DNA from: Zanthoxylum bungeanum
Taxonomy: Eukaryota > Streptophyta > Magnoliopsida > Sapindales > Rutaceae
Direction of reading: 5' to 3'
Length of the DNA: 64,000 nt
NCBI GenBank assembly: GCA_019454045.1
Contig: SKCR01001818.1
Location: 1-64,000, forward strand
Below the pieces are notes generated by a model. It was not told the DNA's origin, did not search any database, and saw only the letters and a list, made by a program, of their open reading frames with translations. Each line of letters opens with the position of its first letter. Position 1 is the stretch's first letter. A program made the translations under genes and the position numbers. Shown piece after piece: positions 20,955 to 33,004 of the stretch.

Positions 20955-23118
20955 CTTAACCGCAATAGTCCAACAATCCGATTAACGATGTATGGGTACA
21001 TTCTAACTGTTACAAGAAAAATAATAATATATTAGTCCAACTAATAAAATAATTGACGAAATGATTTGAAAGCGCGTAAAGCTAAGTATTTGAACGAAAT
21101 TACAAATTTAATACTAGCCTCCCACTATTTTTCGGCGAGCCTCTAACCCTCTGTTGAGTACTTGGGAAACCTAGTTTCCTAGTGGACTATGATCCCGTTA
21201 AATAACACACAACCTTGACTTTGGCCAACAAGCTGTATGATATTTAACTAGGTAGATCTCTAAGATCAATTGGATCTCATCCAATTCCTAGATCCGATAG
21301 GTGGACCTCCAAGTCCGAAACATATATACAATATATATGCCAATATATCCAATATATTTTCCTAACCTTTTTCCTCTAAATCAACTAAGCCTTGGATTTG
21401 GCACAACAAGCTTAATGATTCTAGTTAAGCGGAACCCATTGACTTTGGAAAGCTTCGTAATCGATGTCGATGGACAATAAGTGATCTTGACTTTGGCCAA
21501 CAAATCACAACTTGGACAAGACACACGATATGCAACAAAGCCTTCATGATTCAAACACATCCGCGATGGACAAAGGTCTTGACTTTGGCCAACAAACCAG
21601 TGCCAATCTTGGATCTTGAGTAAGAATCACTCAATGGAAGGAAAACGCTTAGTATTTTGTTGAGGGTTTTTCGCGTAAATTAGCAACCAATTTATTATCT
21701 TTGTTAGGTCTCATCATACACCCTTAAGCATGCATTCTAAAAGCCTAATAAGGTGCGAAAGTAAATTAATAACGATATGCGGACAGATATATCACAGATT
21801 GTTCCTAGAACAAATCACTCCATTTCCTCTCCCCGGCTAGCACTATTCTTACTTCTACCCAATTACATAATACAATGAAAGAAACCTCATTAACATTGAG
21901 GGAAATTAGTGAGAAGAGAATTACAAAGAATCAAAAGAGATAAGGCTGGACACGCAGGTCCAATTTAATAAATTCTAAATTTACAACAATTTCCAAAATT
22001 GTCATTTCTCTTCTAATATCCATCTGATATACGTTATTCATTCAACACATCCATGTATTCACACAAAGCATATTATTCAATCAATCTAATCCAATTAATT
22101 AATCTTGAATAAAGTGATCATCCAATGTTCAAACAACGATTTGATTTTGCGCGAGTCCAACTCGTTTGAGAATAAGTACTCAAAGTACGAATTCTTGAAT
22201 TATATCGAACTACAATTTAAATCTAATTTAATTCGTATTCAATACTAATTATGTATTTAATTCCAAATTAAATAACTACACTTTTTAATGCGCCTTTACA
22301 ACTTAGATTCCAAATCTAATCTAAATGGGTCTCAAAGCCCAATTAACATCCAACGTTGTTTAATTAAAGTCCAATGGGCTTTCAATTAATTTCTTAAGGC
22401 ATGGACTTTGGTCAATATGGGTCAAACCCAAATACCAAAGCCCAATTAAGGAATCACCTATTTGCCAAGAAACCAATTTAGGCCTAATTAAACATTAAAA
22501 GGTCCATTTGTTATATTTTGACTTAATGGAATGGTTTAGGCCCAATTTGGATCCAATCCAATTGTCCTAAACCAACTTGGCCCAACCAAGCCCATTAGGC
22601 CCAAATACAACGTTTAAAGCCCAATTCTAAATTAAGCCCAACTAATTAAATTTCAAAATTCAAAATTTCATAATTTAATTAATTAAAGTGTTTAGCCATG
22701 ATTAATCTTTTTAAATTAACATTTCCAAAATACTAATATAATCCATTAATCATGCATTAATTTGTTCAACACATGTCCAACATTTTGAAACAAAAATCAT
22801 CTCATTCCATGCTATATCACTCACGGCATTGGTGGGTTTTAATATCCGATTTCATTTTCAATCCGATTGAATTACAAATCAACATTTCCCAAGTCTTTAA
22901 ACTCATCCAATGATCAAAAGAACAAAAAATACCATGAGTTAGGGCAACATTCATATTCGGCCAAGCCAATATTTTAGGCAAAAATTGATCCAATTAAATT
23001 TTCATCAAATTGATCATGCATAACTTTAAGTTATCATCATTCAAGCATACTCAATCAATCAATTTTATCAAATCATGCTCAAATCAATTTTACCCTAATT
23101 ATTTTCATGCTCAAATTA
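20955..23118 (-). other. family-B leader (no gene)
   Basis: About 2.2 kb between primer site and gag, strongly similar to 49064-51243 in element C. It includes a recurrent CTTGACTTTGGCCAACAA phrase (five or so copies at 21210-21600) and AATTAA-rich stretches with GCCCAATTAA repeats. Noncoding. Confidence 0.8.
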
Positions 23119-23133
23119 GGCTCCATGATACCA
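23119..23133 (-). other. primer binding site, initiator tRNA-Met
   Basis: Sense strand TGGTATCATGGAGCC one base after the LTR end CCAACA, close to the copia consensus TGGTATCAGAGC. Confidence 0.88.
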
Positions 23134-23134
23134 T

Positions 23135-25082
23135 TGTTGGTTTCTAAAGTTGTCCTAAGATCATTCAAGCATAAAAACATGTGGTGAATACATATAAGAA
23201 GTATGGCGGAATCATACTTACAAAGATCGAATTTTGGAAGTGTTGAGAAGAAAAATTTGTCCTTGTAGAAGTGCTTCAAGAATTCGGCCAATGTGCTCTT
23301 TTTGAATGAGATCTTCAAGCTCCAAGCTTTGATCTTTAGATTCCAAGCTCAAGGGAGAAGTTTCTCTATCACCTTTGAATGATTCTCTTCAAGTGCTAGC
23401 TTAGGAAAAATACTACAAATTTTCCTATGTTCTTTAGAGACTCACGGTTTTTGTGAGTTTAGGGAGAGAGAAAGAGTTTTCTTTTGTTTGATTTTTGTTT
23501 TCCAAAAACAACTAACTCAAAAGTGTTACCAAACTTTTGGTATAAGCCTTTCAAAAAAGCATCTTCCAAAAGGAGGGAAAATGACATTAAATGCCTCCAT
23601 CTACCACCATCATGAATAGTGACTGGTTGTCAATCACTTAAAGGTGATTTGACTTCCATCACTAAAGTGATGTGTGATGCGACTTCCGATGTGACTCGTG
23701 GGCCCCACTTTAATTCAAAATCGGAGTGGGCTCGCAAAAACATTCCGGGCTCGGGTTCGCTAATTCCGAATTAACGAACTTTCTGTCGTGACGTAATTAA
23801 ATCAAATTTAATTAAATAATAATGCCAAGCAAAATTACTATTCACGTTGCTCGCGAATTAATTCTAAATTAACTCGTTTGCCCGAATTAAAATCTAATTT
23901 TAATTCCGTGTCGAAATCAAATTTCGTTTAATATATCGAATATATTATTTTATCGATTAATTTCAAATTAATCGTTCTCTCTCTTCTAATAGTATTATAT
24001 CCTAGATAAAATCTCTCTGTAATTAATCCCAGATTAATTATGCTGAATCATACGTCATCGGTGAATCTTCGGGAAGCGACCCATGAGATCCCTGGATATG
24101 TTGGCAGTAAATCCGGTTGTCAGACTATCCGAACACGTACGTACCTCGTACTACATTTTTTACCGATTTACGAGACATGATTGGCTTCTAGCAAAACATC
24201 ATGCCTACCCAATTCTCCAGAAATATTCTTAATGGAATATATAATCTTTGTCAGGCGTAGTATACATAGTATTGTGTATTGCGATCCAGTATCGGATGTC
24301 ACATGCAAGGCCTGGGGCTGGAATAGTGTCTGCCCCGTACGAAGCATATATCGGATTACAAGCAACTAGTCTCTTTAATCGGATAATCATGACTTTGTCA
24401 TATTATCCCGATGGTTGCAACCATTTAGAGTACCAGTTCTGTATCCCTGCGTGATCATCCTCTCCATATGACTGAAGTGATACTTCCGTCTTGACATCAC
24501 ACCCAATAAACTACGATTCTCAATAAACCCAGAAGAGGCATACACAGAACCTGTTAAAGTCCTGGACGACCAAAACCAAAGCGTATTGATAGTCGCAAGT
24601 ACTAGCGATGCAAGTCTCAGGTTAAGACCAAATACACCTACAGTGATGCGGATTCCCATAGATACATAGTCATACTACCAATGGGATTCCGCGGGGTCTA
24701 TCTAGAGCGAAGCTGTTTCCGTACCATCGGTAAACACAACCTCCTATCACACTTGCATAAGTATCCAATACTTAAATATATGAGAACTATGTTGTTACAC
24801 TTCCATAACACGCACAAGTGCAATACTAGTTTATTCCGCATTATCGATGTCCAATCTCGATAATACTACGACTAGGGATATTTAATGATTAAACCTTTAT
24901 GGATTGATACTGTCTCATATCTTATAATCCGGAACTAATCATAAGGATTTTTATCATTTATATATTTAAGTAATCAAATTACAAAATGATAAAATGCAAT
25001 TTTCATTGCTACATAATTAATTTGTACAAAAACCACAATGTCTTTTAGAAATAGTGACGCTATGGGTCATAATTGTCTAACA
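23135..25082 (-). repeat. family-B LTR (complete, 5' LTR of inner element)
   Basis: 1948 bp, plus-strand TGTTGGTTTCTAAAG...TTGTCTAACA, directly followed by the primer site on its left. Confidence 0.88.
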
Positions 25083-26918
25083 GTTGGAAAGTTCAAAAAT
25101 TTCCTGATTTGAAGTTGCTTCAAGCTCCTCTTGATTTGTATGTTGAGCTCCAAGCCTTGATGAATGAATTCCAAACTCTTGGGAAAGGTTTCCCTATCAC
25201 CTTTGTATGATTCTTTGGGTGCTAGCAATGGAAGAATTTTGCAACAAAACTCTTCCTATTCTTCCTTCTTGTTCTCGGCAATTGGAGAGTAATGGGAGAG
25301 GGAGAGTCACGGTTTTGGAGAAGAAAAGAGAGTGAAAATTTTGCTAAGTGAAAATGATTTCAAAAATCAAAGACATATACTAAACCTTAGTTAGTAAAAT
25401 GTCTTTCACATTTCAACAAAATGTGTTTTACAAGTTATCTCAAAATCTCTACTAACTTCCATCAAATAAAAGTTAAGCAAATGACTAATGATGTGACTTG
25501 TTGTGGGCCCCACTTGATTCAAAATCCGAGTGGGCCCACAAACACATTCCGGGCTCGGGTTCGTTAATTCTGAATTAACGGAATTTCCGTTGCGACGTAA
25601 TTAAATCAAATTTAATTAAATAATTATGCCTAGCAAAATTACTATTAAGTCGCTTGCGAATTAATTCTAAATTAATTCGCTCGCCCGAATTAAAATCCAA
25701 TTTCAATTCCGTTATGAAATCTAATTTCATTTAATATATTGAATATATTATTTTATCGATTAATTCAGAATTAATTGTTCTCTCTCTTTTAATTGAATAT
25801 TATCTCAGATAAAATCTTTCTGCAATTAATCCGAGATTAATTTTCTCTCTTCTAATTAATCCCAGATTAATTATGTTCGAGTCATACGTCATCGGTGAAT
25901 CTTCGGGAAGCGAGCCATGAGATCTCTGGATATGTTGGCAGTAAATCCGATCGTCGGACTATCCGAGCACGTGCGTACCCGTACTATGTTCTAACGGATT
26001 TACGAGACATGATTGGCTTCTAGCAAAGCGCCGTGCCTACCCAATTCTCCAGAAATATTCTTTAAGGAATATATATAATCTATAACAGGCGTAGTATACA
26101 TAGTATTGCGTATTGCGATCCAGTATCTGATGTCACATGCAAGGCCTGGGGCTAGAATAGTGTATGCCCCGTACGAAGCATATATCGGATCACAAGCAAC
26201 TAGTCTCTATAATCGGATAATCATGACCTTGTCATATTATCTCGATAGTTGCAACATAATAGAGAACCAGTTCTGTATCCCTGCGTGATCATCATCTCCA
26301 TATGACTGAAGTGATACTTCCGTCTTGACATCACACCCAATACACTATGATTCTCAATAAACCCAGAAGAGGCGTATATAGAACCTGTTAAAATCCCGGA
26401 CGACCAAAACCAAAGCGTATTGATTGTCGCAAGTATTAGCGATGCAAGTCTCAGGTTAAGACCAAATACACCTACCCTGAATCGGATTCCCATAGACACA
26501 TAGTCATACTACCAATGGGATTCTGAGGGGTCTATCTATAGCGAAGCTGTTTCCGTACCATCGGTAAACACAACCTCCTATCACACTTGCATAAGCATCC
26601 AATACTTAAATATATGAGAACTATGCTGTTACGCTTCCATAACACGCACAAGTGTAATACTAGTCTATTTCGCATTATCGATGTCAAGTCTCGATAATAC
26701 TACGACTAAGGATATTTAATGATTAAACCTTTGTGGATTGATATTGTCTCATATCTTATTAATCCAGAACTAATTATAAGGACTTTTATCATTTATATAT
26801 TCAAGTAATCTAATTACAAAATGATAAAATAACAATTTCCATTGTCACATAGTTAATTTGTACAAAAACCACAATGTCTTTTACAAATAGTGACGCTATA
26901 GGTCATAATTGTCCAACA
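25083..26918 (-). repeat. family-B LTR, first ~104 bp missing
   Basis: Begins at GTTGGAAAGTTC, which corresponds to 18375 in the outer LTR, and runs to TTGTCCAACA. Abuts the previous LTR with no spacer. Confidence 0.85.
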
Positions 26919-27390
26919 GAAACATCTCGCAGAGTTTCATTCCTTCATTCAATATTTCATGAATGATCAACTGTAGTTCACTCAACTAAGAGATTACCGT
27001 TCTTGAATCTACCATTTTCTAGTCCAGGAACCTACCCACGATAAATTTCTTTTGACCGGCATCCTCTGTTTTGTACTTCTTCTCAAGGGATTCCCAGAGA
27101 TCCTTCGCAGAAGTGATGCCTTGGTACATATTGTACAGGGTATTGTCAAGTCCTCCCAATAGGTAGTTCTTTCACAAGAAGTAGCATGACGACCATGTCT
27201 CTTCTCACAGTTGCTTGACTGTTTCCGTTTCTCCCTCCACTGGACCTGAAGGATTTTTGAGATACTTAGCCAACTGCAGTGTTGTTAGGTAGAATAATTT
27301 TTTGCTCTGCCACTATTTGAGGTTTGCTCCACCAAACTTATCCGATTTCTCTCCAGGAGAGACCAGTACTGTGATATTTCTACTAGCCAT
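26919..27390 (-). pseudogene. gag: element A gag, N-terminal part
   Basis: ATG at 27388-27390 starts MASRNITVLVSPGEKSDKFG, a copia-like gag start. The text continues to the GAAAC duplication at 26923. Stops and frameshifts are present. Confidence 0.75.
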
Positions 27391-28466
27391 GTGTAACTGG
27401 AAATGTAACAGTAATAAGTAAGTCTATGAAAGACAAATCACACAATGATCAAACATATGATCTTATTTATATGTTTCACTAAGAGTCCACTTGTTGTTAT
27501 CTTGGACAGTAGTACAAATAACACAAGTCCTTGAATTTATGACTAAGGTTGCTTATGATAGGTGAATAAAGGAAAATTTCCAAAGGACGAAGGGGTCCAG
27601 TGTAACCACTTAAATCCATGTCCACTTAAGCTTTTATCGCCTTGTTGACAAAATTTTCTTAATCACGTTCTCAATAGAATATCTTATATGTTCAATCTTA
27701 GTTTTTACACTTCAAATCACAAATGCAATAATATTCAAATATATGTGTATATAAGTTCAATCAAACTTGAATGGAATTACTTGTGTATAATTACACTTTT
27801 AATTCTCAACCAAATATGCAACAAGTAATTAATTTTCAACTTTATCATATTTATTGACTAGGTGTATGCTTGTAATAATTGAGTACCCTAATATTAACTT
27901 AAACTTATACTACCAAGTTTACAAAATTATGTATATGATTTTTTACTAAGTTAATATTGCTACATATATTCTATAATTCCAAAATCCATATCTATATCAT
28001 GTCTATCATATGATAATTATCAAGATAATGAAATTAATCTAAGTTTATGTTATTATTTTAAATCTAAAAAATTTCAAGATTGAATTTCATTAGTGTCACG
28101 TTCGTTTTTCCAGTGAGTTCACATTCGTGTAGCGTTCATAAACGCATTCGAATGAATTTTTCCAGAGAGTTCACATTCGTGTAACATTTGGTAACGCGTT
28201 CGAATGAACTTTTCTAGAGGATTTGAGTTCGAGTTGCATTTGAATACGCGTTTGAACGCAACTTTCCAGAGGACTGGCATTCGAGTTGCGTTTGAATACG
28301 CGTCTGAATAAAAACACGAAATACATGGTTTTTCCCTATGCGTTCGTCGGACGTTCGAATGTTCTTATGTATTTTTCATGCACATAACACCTTTTCCATA
28401 AAGAATATCACTAAAACAGGCAAAACTAGTATCAACATCACATTTAAATTAAAAAGTTCTTAAGAT
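27391..28466 (-). other. element A leader with tandem repeats
   Basis: Noncoding leader. 28096-28345 holds four ~62-bp imperfect units, each with a CCAGAGGA-like stretch and an AACGCGTTCGAATGAA-like dyad. No tRNA-complementary site is recognised at the LTR border (28445-28466). Confidence 0.65.
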
Positions 28467-29012
28467 TGTTGTCGTATATGTATTTTTTTAACAAGTATAA
28501 CATGCATTATACAATCAATCTTCCACAATCATGCAATCAAAAATGCCATAAATATAGTACCTAGAAAAACCTAAAACTTACTGATGAAGATGATGATTTA
28601 GAATCAAGTCGAGTTGCCTCTGTCATTAAAAACTTATTACCCCTGCCTCGATGCTCTACGGATGTCTTGTACCCAATGTTCTCCCAAGATTACTTGATTT
28701 CTTCTTGTAGAAGGGGCACTCATTTCTCCAAAAACTTGAACAATGACAAATGGTTGAAACTCTCTCTTAAAAAAATGACTCCGTACCTATGATTGAATGT
28801 TAGAATTTCTGGATGTCCAAAATGAACACAAGACCCTCCTTTATATAGGCATAGAAGTGTGCCTTTGTGGGCACTCTCTAGTTTAGGGTGTAACCATCTT
28901 AAGGGTTATGTCATTCTTTATGCCTTTTAATGTCTAGAGTTCTGTTCTTCAAAATTGGAGGACATGTTCATTCAACTTGTGCATTTCCCATAAGGCATTT
29001 TTTAAGGGACAT
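28467..29012 (-). repeat. 5' LTR of copia element A, end truncated
   Basis: Starts TGTTGTCGTATATG and follows 13696-14330. It lacks the ~100-bp palindrome segment and the last ~40 bp of the left LTR. Confidence 0.8.
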
Positions 29013-29458
29013 AAGTAAAATCCATGTGTAAATGGGGACTCGCACGGAAGCTCGCAGATGCCCGATATATCAATAACTGATAAGGGGATAATTTTCATAT
29101 TCGTTGATTGAAGGAGATAGATACAAAATACTAACATGCACATACCATATCCAATCGGCTGTGATCCCTAGATAGAACTCATGTGGCCCTCCAACAAACT
29201 GAGAAACCCTAAATCTGCTCTTCAAGGGAAATGTCCCAAAATGCTCTTTCGCTTTTTTTTTTTTTTGGTTTTTTTGTTTTTTTGTTTTTTTTTTTTAGTA
29301 GCTTTTAGCTTTTCTTCACAATCTATATTTACCGGAACTTACTCCAATGAGATTCAAAGCATCCGCACTTACTTAACAGTTCTTAAAATATAAAAAATAA
29401 TGAAATAAATAATATTTATTTTTAATATAATTTCACATATTACATATTATTAATTAAT
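29013..29458. other. spacer with T-rich tract, no gene
   Basis: 29059-29115 resembles the sequence left of element A. 29250-29300 is a T-rich low-complexity tract. No coding feature supported. Confidence 0.5.
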
Positions 29459-29472
29459 GATATTACATCATT

Positions 29473-29641
29473 ATGTCCCAAATGAGCGTGACTTGGTAGT
29501 GTAGGGCTCGGGATCTCACCTTGAGATCCTGAATTCGAATACAAGTAGTGTGTTCTTGTAAGAGACTGAGACAGTCCGCTTAAATCCGAAATGAATGATT
29601 TGACGGCGAAATTTCCAACGATTCAAAAAAAAAAAAACCAA
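29473..29641 (+). mobile_element. tRNA-derived SINE with 14-bp target duplication
   Basis: Flanked by the perfect duplication GATATTACATCATT (29459-29472 and 29642-29655). The head has pol III promoter-like text: an A-box-like GTGACTTGGTAGTGTAGGG and a B-box-like GAATTCGAATAC. The 3' end is an A run with CCAA. 169 bp is a normal plant SINE length. It depends on a LINE reverse transcriptase. A related copy is at about 35600-35706. Confidence 0.88.
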
Positions 29642-29655
29642 GATATTACATCATT

Positions 29656-30122
29656 CCTACAATAATAATATTAAAGAATTATTGGTGAATGCAAATCAAT
29701 TCTGCTAAATAAAACTGCCATTCAGCTGGGACCACTGAGATCAAAACAACCATAGATGTACAAGTGTTTGGTTATAGAAGAAGCCACAGGGGCTGCTTAA
29801 ATTGATTTGTTTTAATATTAATTAACTCAAAACTTTTCCTTAAGTAATACCCACCACATGATCATCTTATATCTAATATAATCCCCATTTTCCTGGCCAT
29901 GTTACAAGGGAATCACAAAGGCCAACCTAAGCTCTACTCACTGCCTAGTTGTCTCACCATTTTCCCAGCTTAGATTCACTTCCATTTTCTTTGTCTCTTT
30001 CTTCTCAAAAACTTTCCAAGTGGAGAAACAGCAAAGATAGATCTTTCATTGCTGTCCATCTTGACCAAAACACAGTCATCCCTCACACTTTTTTGTTTCT
30101 TCTCTAAATATCAAACCATAAC
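29656..30122 (+). promoter_or_regulatory. upstream region and 5' UTR of the 30.1-kb gene
   Basis: A TATA-like stretch (CTTATATCTAATATAATC, about 29865-29882) lies some 250 bp before the ATG. A CT-rich leader with long TTCTT runs (29960-30110) follows. Transcription start is not fixed by sequence alone. Confidence 0.4.
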
Positions 30123-32694
30123 ATGCAGGTGAGCTTTGTATATATACATATATAATGGGGATCAAGTGAGAGATGTCAGTTAATGACTTATTAAGAAATA
30201 GATGATAATAGAACACAAATATCAATACTGTATTATTTGTCTTTTAATATATTAAAATCCGTATTTTCTATTTTTCAATCTTATTAAATTGAGACTTGAA
30301 CAATACAATACATATATTATCTCGTATATTCAGATTTTATTATATCATGATATTTTATATTTAATCAGTTGTCTCTCTCTATATAACATATTATTAACAA
30401 CTTCAAAACTCATCATGTTGCTCCTCCTCAATTGTAGCAGATTTTTCATTGGCTCTTCAAGGTAACTCCTGCGCAAGCACCAGGAGTAAATACCACACAT
30501 CACACCAACAAGAATATTACATTTGGTAAGTGGAAAAAATGATAGGAATGGAATTAGAATTCTCTACATCATTAGTGTCTATCAAAGAATGTATAGTTGA
30601 GATTTAACTATTCATATATTGTTTTATCCTCATTGTGATCGACAATTATTTCAGTTGGTAAAATTTTTTTAACGGAAATAAGAAGTATGAGATTCGAACT
30701 CACATAAATAAGGACGGAATTAAATTACTATTAGCCTAAACTAAAGAAAAAAAAATGGTTCATCTATTAACCATCAAATACCTTTGTGAATTTTGTCCGC
30801 ATGAAATTATAGGTAACTTATCATTTGTGTTGTTTTTCTTTTTCCAGGAAAAGATGCTGAAGAAAAATATATAGTCTTGTATAAGAAACGGAGGGTTAAG
30901 GAAAGTGATCATCATCATCAACAATGTTGTTTGGGTGGTAAATATTTGAAGCCATTTGCAATTTTATGCAGAAACGATGTTGCAAATGCTTGCTTCTACA
31001 GCAATCTCAATTTGAGAAGAATTGGAAGCATTAATAGAAGAAGAAGGTGGGTCTATTCTATTAAAAAGATGAAGAAAGAAGAGATAATTGGTGGACGGCT
31101 TGGTGGCTCTACTCATGATCATCACAATCACAAGGCTCATCATCATGATGATTCTGCAGCTGCAGCTGCAGGAAACAAAGTTTTGCCAATAGGTGATAAT
31201 AATAATGATGAGCAAAATCATAAGAAAAATCATAAAACCAAAACCATGTCAAGGATGAAGGAGCTACTTAGATGGGCTGCTGCAGCAAAATCAGCAGAGA
31301 AAGGAGGCAAGTTTCTTGGCAAAAAGGTAAATTGATTTTTTTTTCCCATTAATGTTAATTGTCATTTATCGATTCACAAAAATCCAGTACTGTAATTAGA
31401 GTTGACAGAAAATCTCAAATCTGAATTGAGATTCGTATACGGAATTTAGGATAAAGAATTGTCTAAAAATTTCAGTCGAGATTTAAGAAAATCATTATAA
31501 ATTCCAAATTTTAACTTAAAAAATCTTAAATCTCAACTGAGATTCGAGATCACGAACTATTCGATTTAGGATTCGCGATAATTTTTATCTCAAATTATTA
31601 TTGGGACGAGATGTCTTGATTTCCATCCCTAATTGTGCCCATGGATCATTAAAGTTTGTCATTCACAATATACAAAATATTCAGTGTTATGATCTCTAAT
31701 CTTCAATCCGCATTGGGCATTTTCATTAATGATGGAAATAACAGTTAAGTCTACCAATTTTTTTTTATCATTAATTCCATAAGCTTATATATGCTTATTG
31801 CAGTTGGTGGATATTATGTAGATGTTATGTTATTAATGTTAAAATTTTGAGAGCTATAGAAGCCGCCACCACAGTAGTAGTAGATGGGACTTGATTTTCA
31901 TAATTAATTAAATACCTGATCTAACTTTCATAGAATTATTCTATAGGAATTTCAATCTAATATTAAGTTGAGTCGTGTTAAAATTTTCAAAATCTTTTAT
32001 CATGTTTATTTCAATAATAATACACGATCCGTCCTAATCTAAGTTTCCCTTAAAATTACAATAAACCAATAGAATCATGACATGTGTATTTTTTTTCCCT
32101 CTCAGGTCCTCCATTTTAGGAATAGAGCAACATTGAAAGCAGTAACGGATGAGGATCAGCTAACCATGGAGTCTCCAAAAATAAGTTTCAGATGGGATGT
32201 GGAAAGCAGCTGCTCCACAACTTCTTCAGTTTACTCAAGGATTTCAATGGCTTCTTCAACTAAGAACATTGACCAAATGATGATCACAAGCTCTACCTGT
32301 AACATGCTTTCATCATCAGTGAGCTCAACTCCTATTCATTGCAACCCTAAAAAAGGAAATTGGATCACCACAGACTCTGAATGTAAGAACCCATTTTAAT
32401 TTCCTCTCGAGAGTAATTCTTTGGTTCTATGGTGACATGAATTAGGATCCAGTGCTTTCAGTAACAGAAATATCCGTCGCTAATCCGTTGCTACTGGACA
32501 GTTAGCGACATCATAGATACGGAAAAATATTTTTAATATTTTAACATATATGATAAAATATTATTAACACGTGTCATTGTAGAATTTTTTTTTTTCCCTC
32601 TCTCAAATTAATTAAGTTCCAAAAATGTAAAATATTTATTTATTACTCATTGTCTTTTGTGGACACGTGAACAGTTGTGGTGCTAGAGTTGTGA
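30123..32694 (+). CDS. uncharacterised plant protein, five coding exons
   Basis: Exons: 30123-30128, 30441-30525, 30848-31326, 32106-32382, 32675-32694. All introns have GT...AG borders and the phases join without a stop, giving 288 residues. Exon 1 codes only Met-Gln. The protein starts [17 protein letters not shown] and is very basic, with His-rich runs (DHHHQQ and [13 protein letters not shown]), an Ala run and lysine clusters. The C-terminus is Ser/Thr-rich ([18 protein letters not shown]) and ends [15 protein letters not shown]. The last six residues need the 20-nt final exon; without it the frame would read on to a stop at 32397. No signal peptide, membrane span or known catalytic motif. 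The ending recalls a small plant-specific family from memory; function unknown. It looks like the one functional host gene here. Confidence 0.75.
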
Positions 32695-32999
32695 AGGAAA
32701 GAGCTCAGCTGCAGCAGAAGAAAGAAAGATGATCTTTGCTTGCTTGCATTACATGAACTGATGATGATGATTAAATTCTAGTACTTTCTTGGAATATTTG
32801 TGATATTAATATTTGTAACATCAATATTGTAATGATCTGAAATGTAACAGCTGAAACTTTATGAACATGGCCTACAATCTTAATTACCTAACCAATTGAA
32901 TTACCTTTCAATTTCCATGAAATAGAATGTCTGGTTTATGTTTATGTTGTATTTATTTTTGAATTGATGGCCAATGAAGCGACCTACCCACCACACATG
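32695..32999 (+). other. 3' UTR and downstream sequence
   Basis: AT-rich sequence after the stop with a TGTAATGATCTGAAATGTAA-like end region (32818-32850), suitable for polyadenylation. Nothing else recognised before the solo LTR. Confidence 0.4.
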
Positions 33000-33004
33000 A
33001 TAAA

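Larger units (their letters stand above)
18271..26918 (-). mobile_element. family-B copia composite nested in element A gag
   Basis: Bounded by the target duplication GAAAC (18266-18270 and 26919-26923) and TG...CA ends. Content from the left: LTR part (18271-19371), truncated gag-IN region, leader, a complete LTR of a second subfamily (23135-25082), then an LTR (25083-26918) that lacks its first ~104 bp. The outer two LTR pieces are close relatives and the middle one differs. This suggests two elements, one inserted in the other, followed by a deletion. Confidence 0.85.
13696..29012 (-). mobile_element. Ty1/copia element A, degenerate, carrying nested insertion
   Basis: Direct repeats 13696-14371 and 28467-29012 bound a minus-strand copia body. 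In sense order it has a leader, gag start at 27390, gag interrupted at 26918/18271 by the family-B composite, a zinc knuckle, protease/integrase remnants, RT and RNase H. The right LTR lacks the terminal ~40 bp, so the target duplication cannot be shown (left flank is GATTA). No tRNA-Met primer site is recognisable next to the 5' LTR. Without the nested insertion the element would be about 6.7 kb. Many stops show it is old. Confidence 0.82.

Noticed and set aside
18271..26918. Simple solo LTR split by one later element
   Set aside because: The outer LTR pieces overlap by about 1 kb of LTR sequence, which a single insertion in a solo LTR cannot give.
30964..31233. Antisense frame over exon 3 of the host gene
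   Set aside because: Shadow of the His/Asn-rich coding exon; the plus-strand gene has consistent splice sites and phases.
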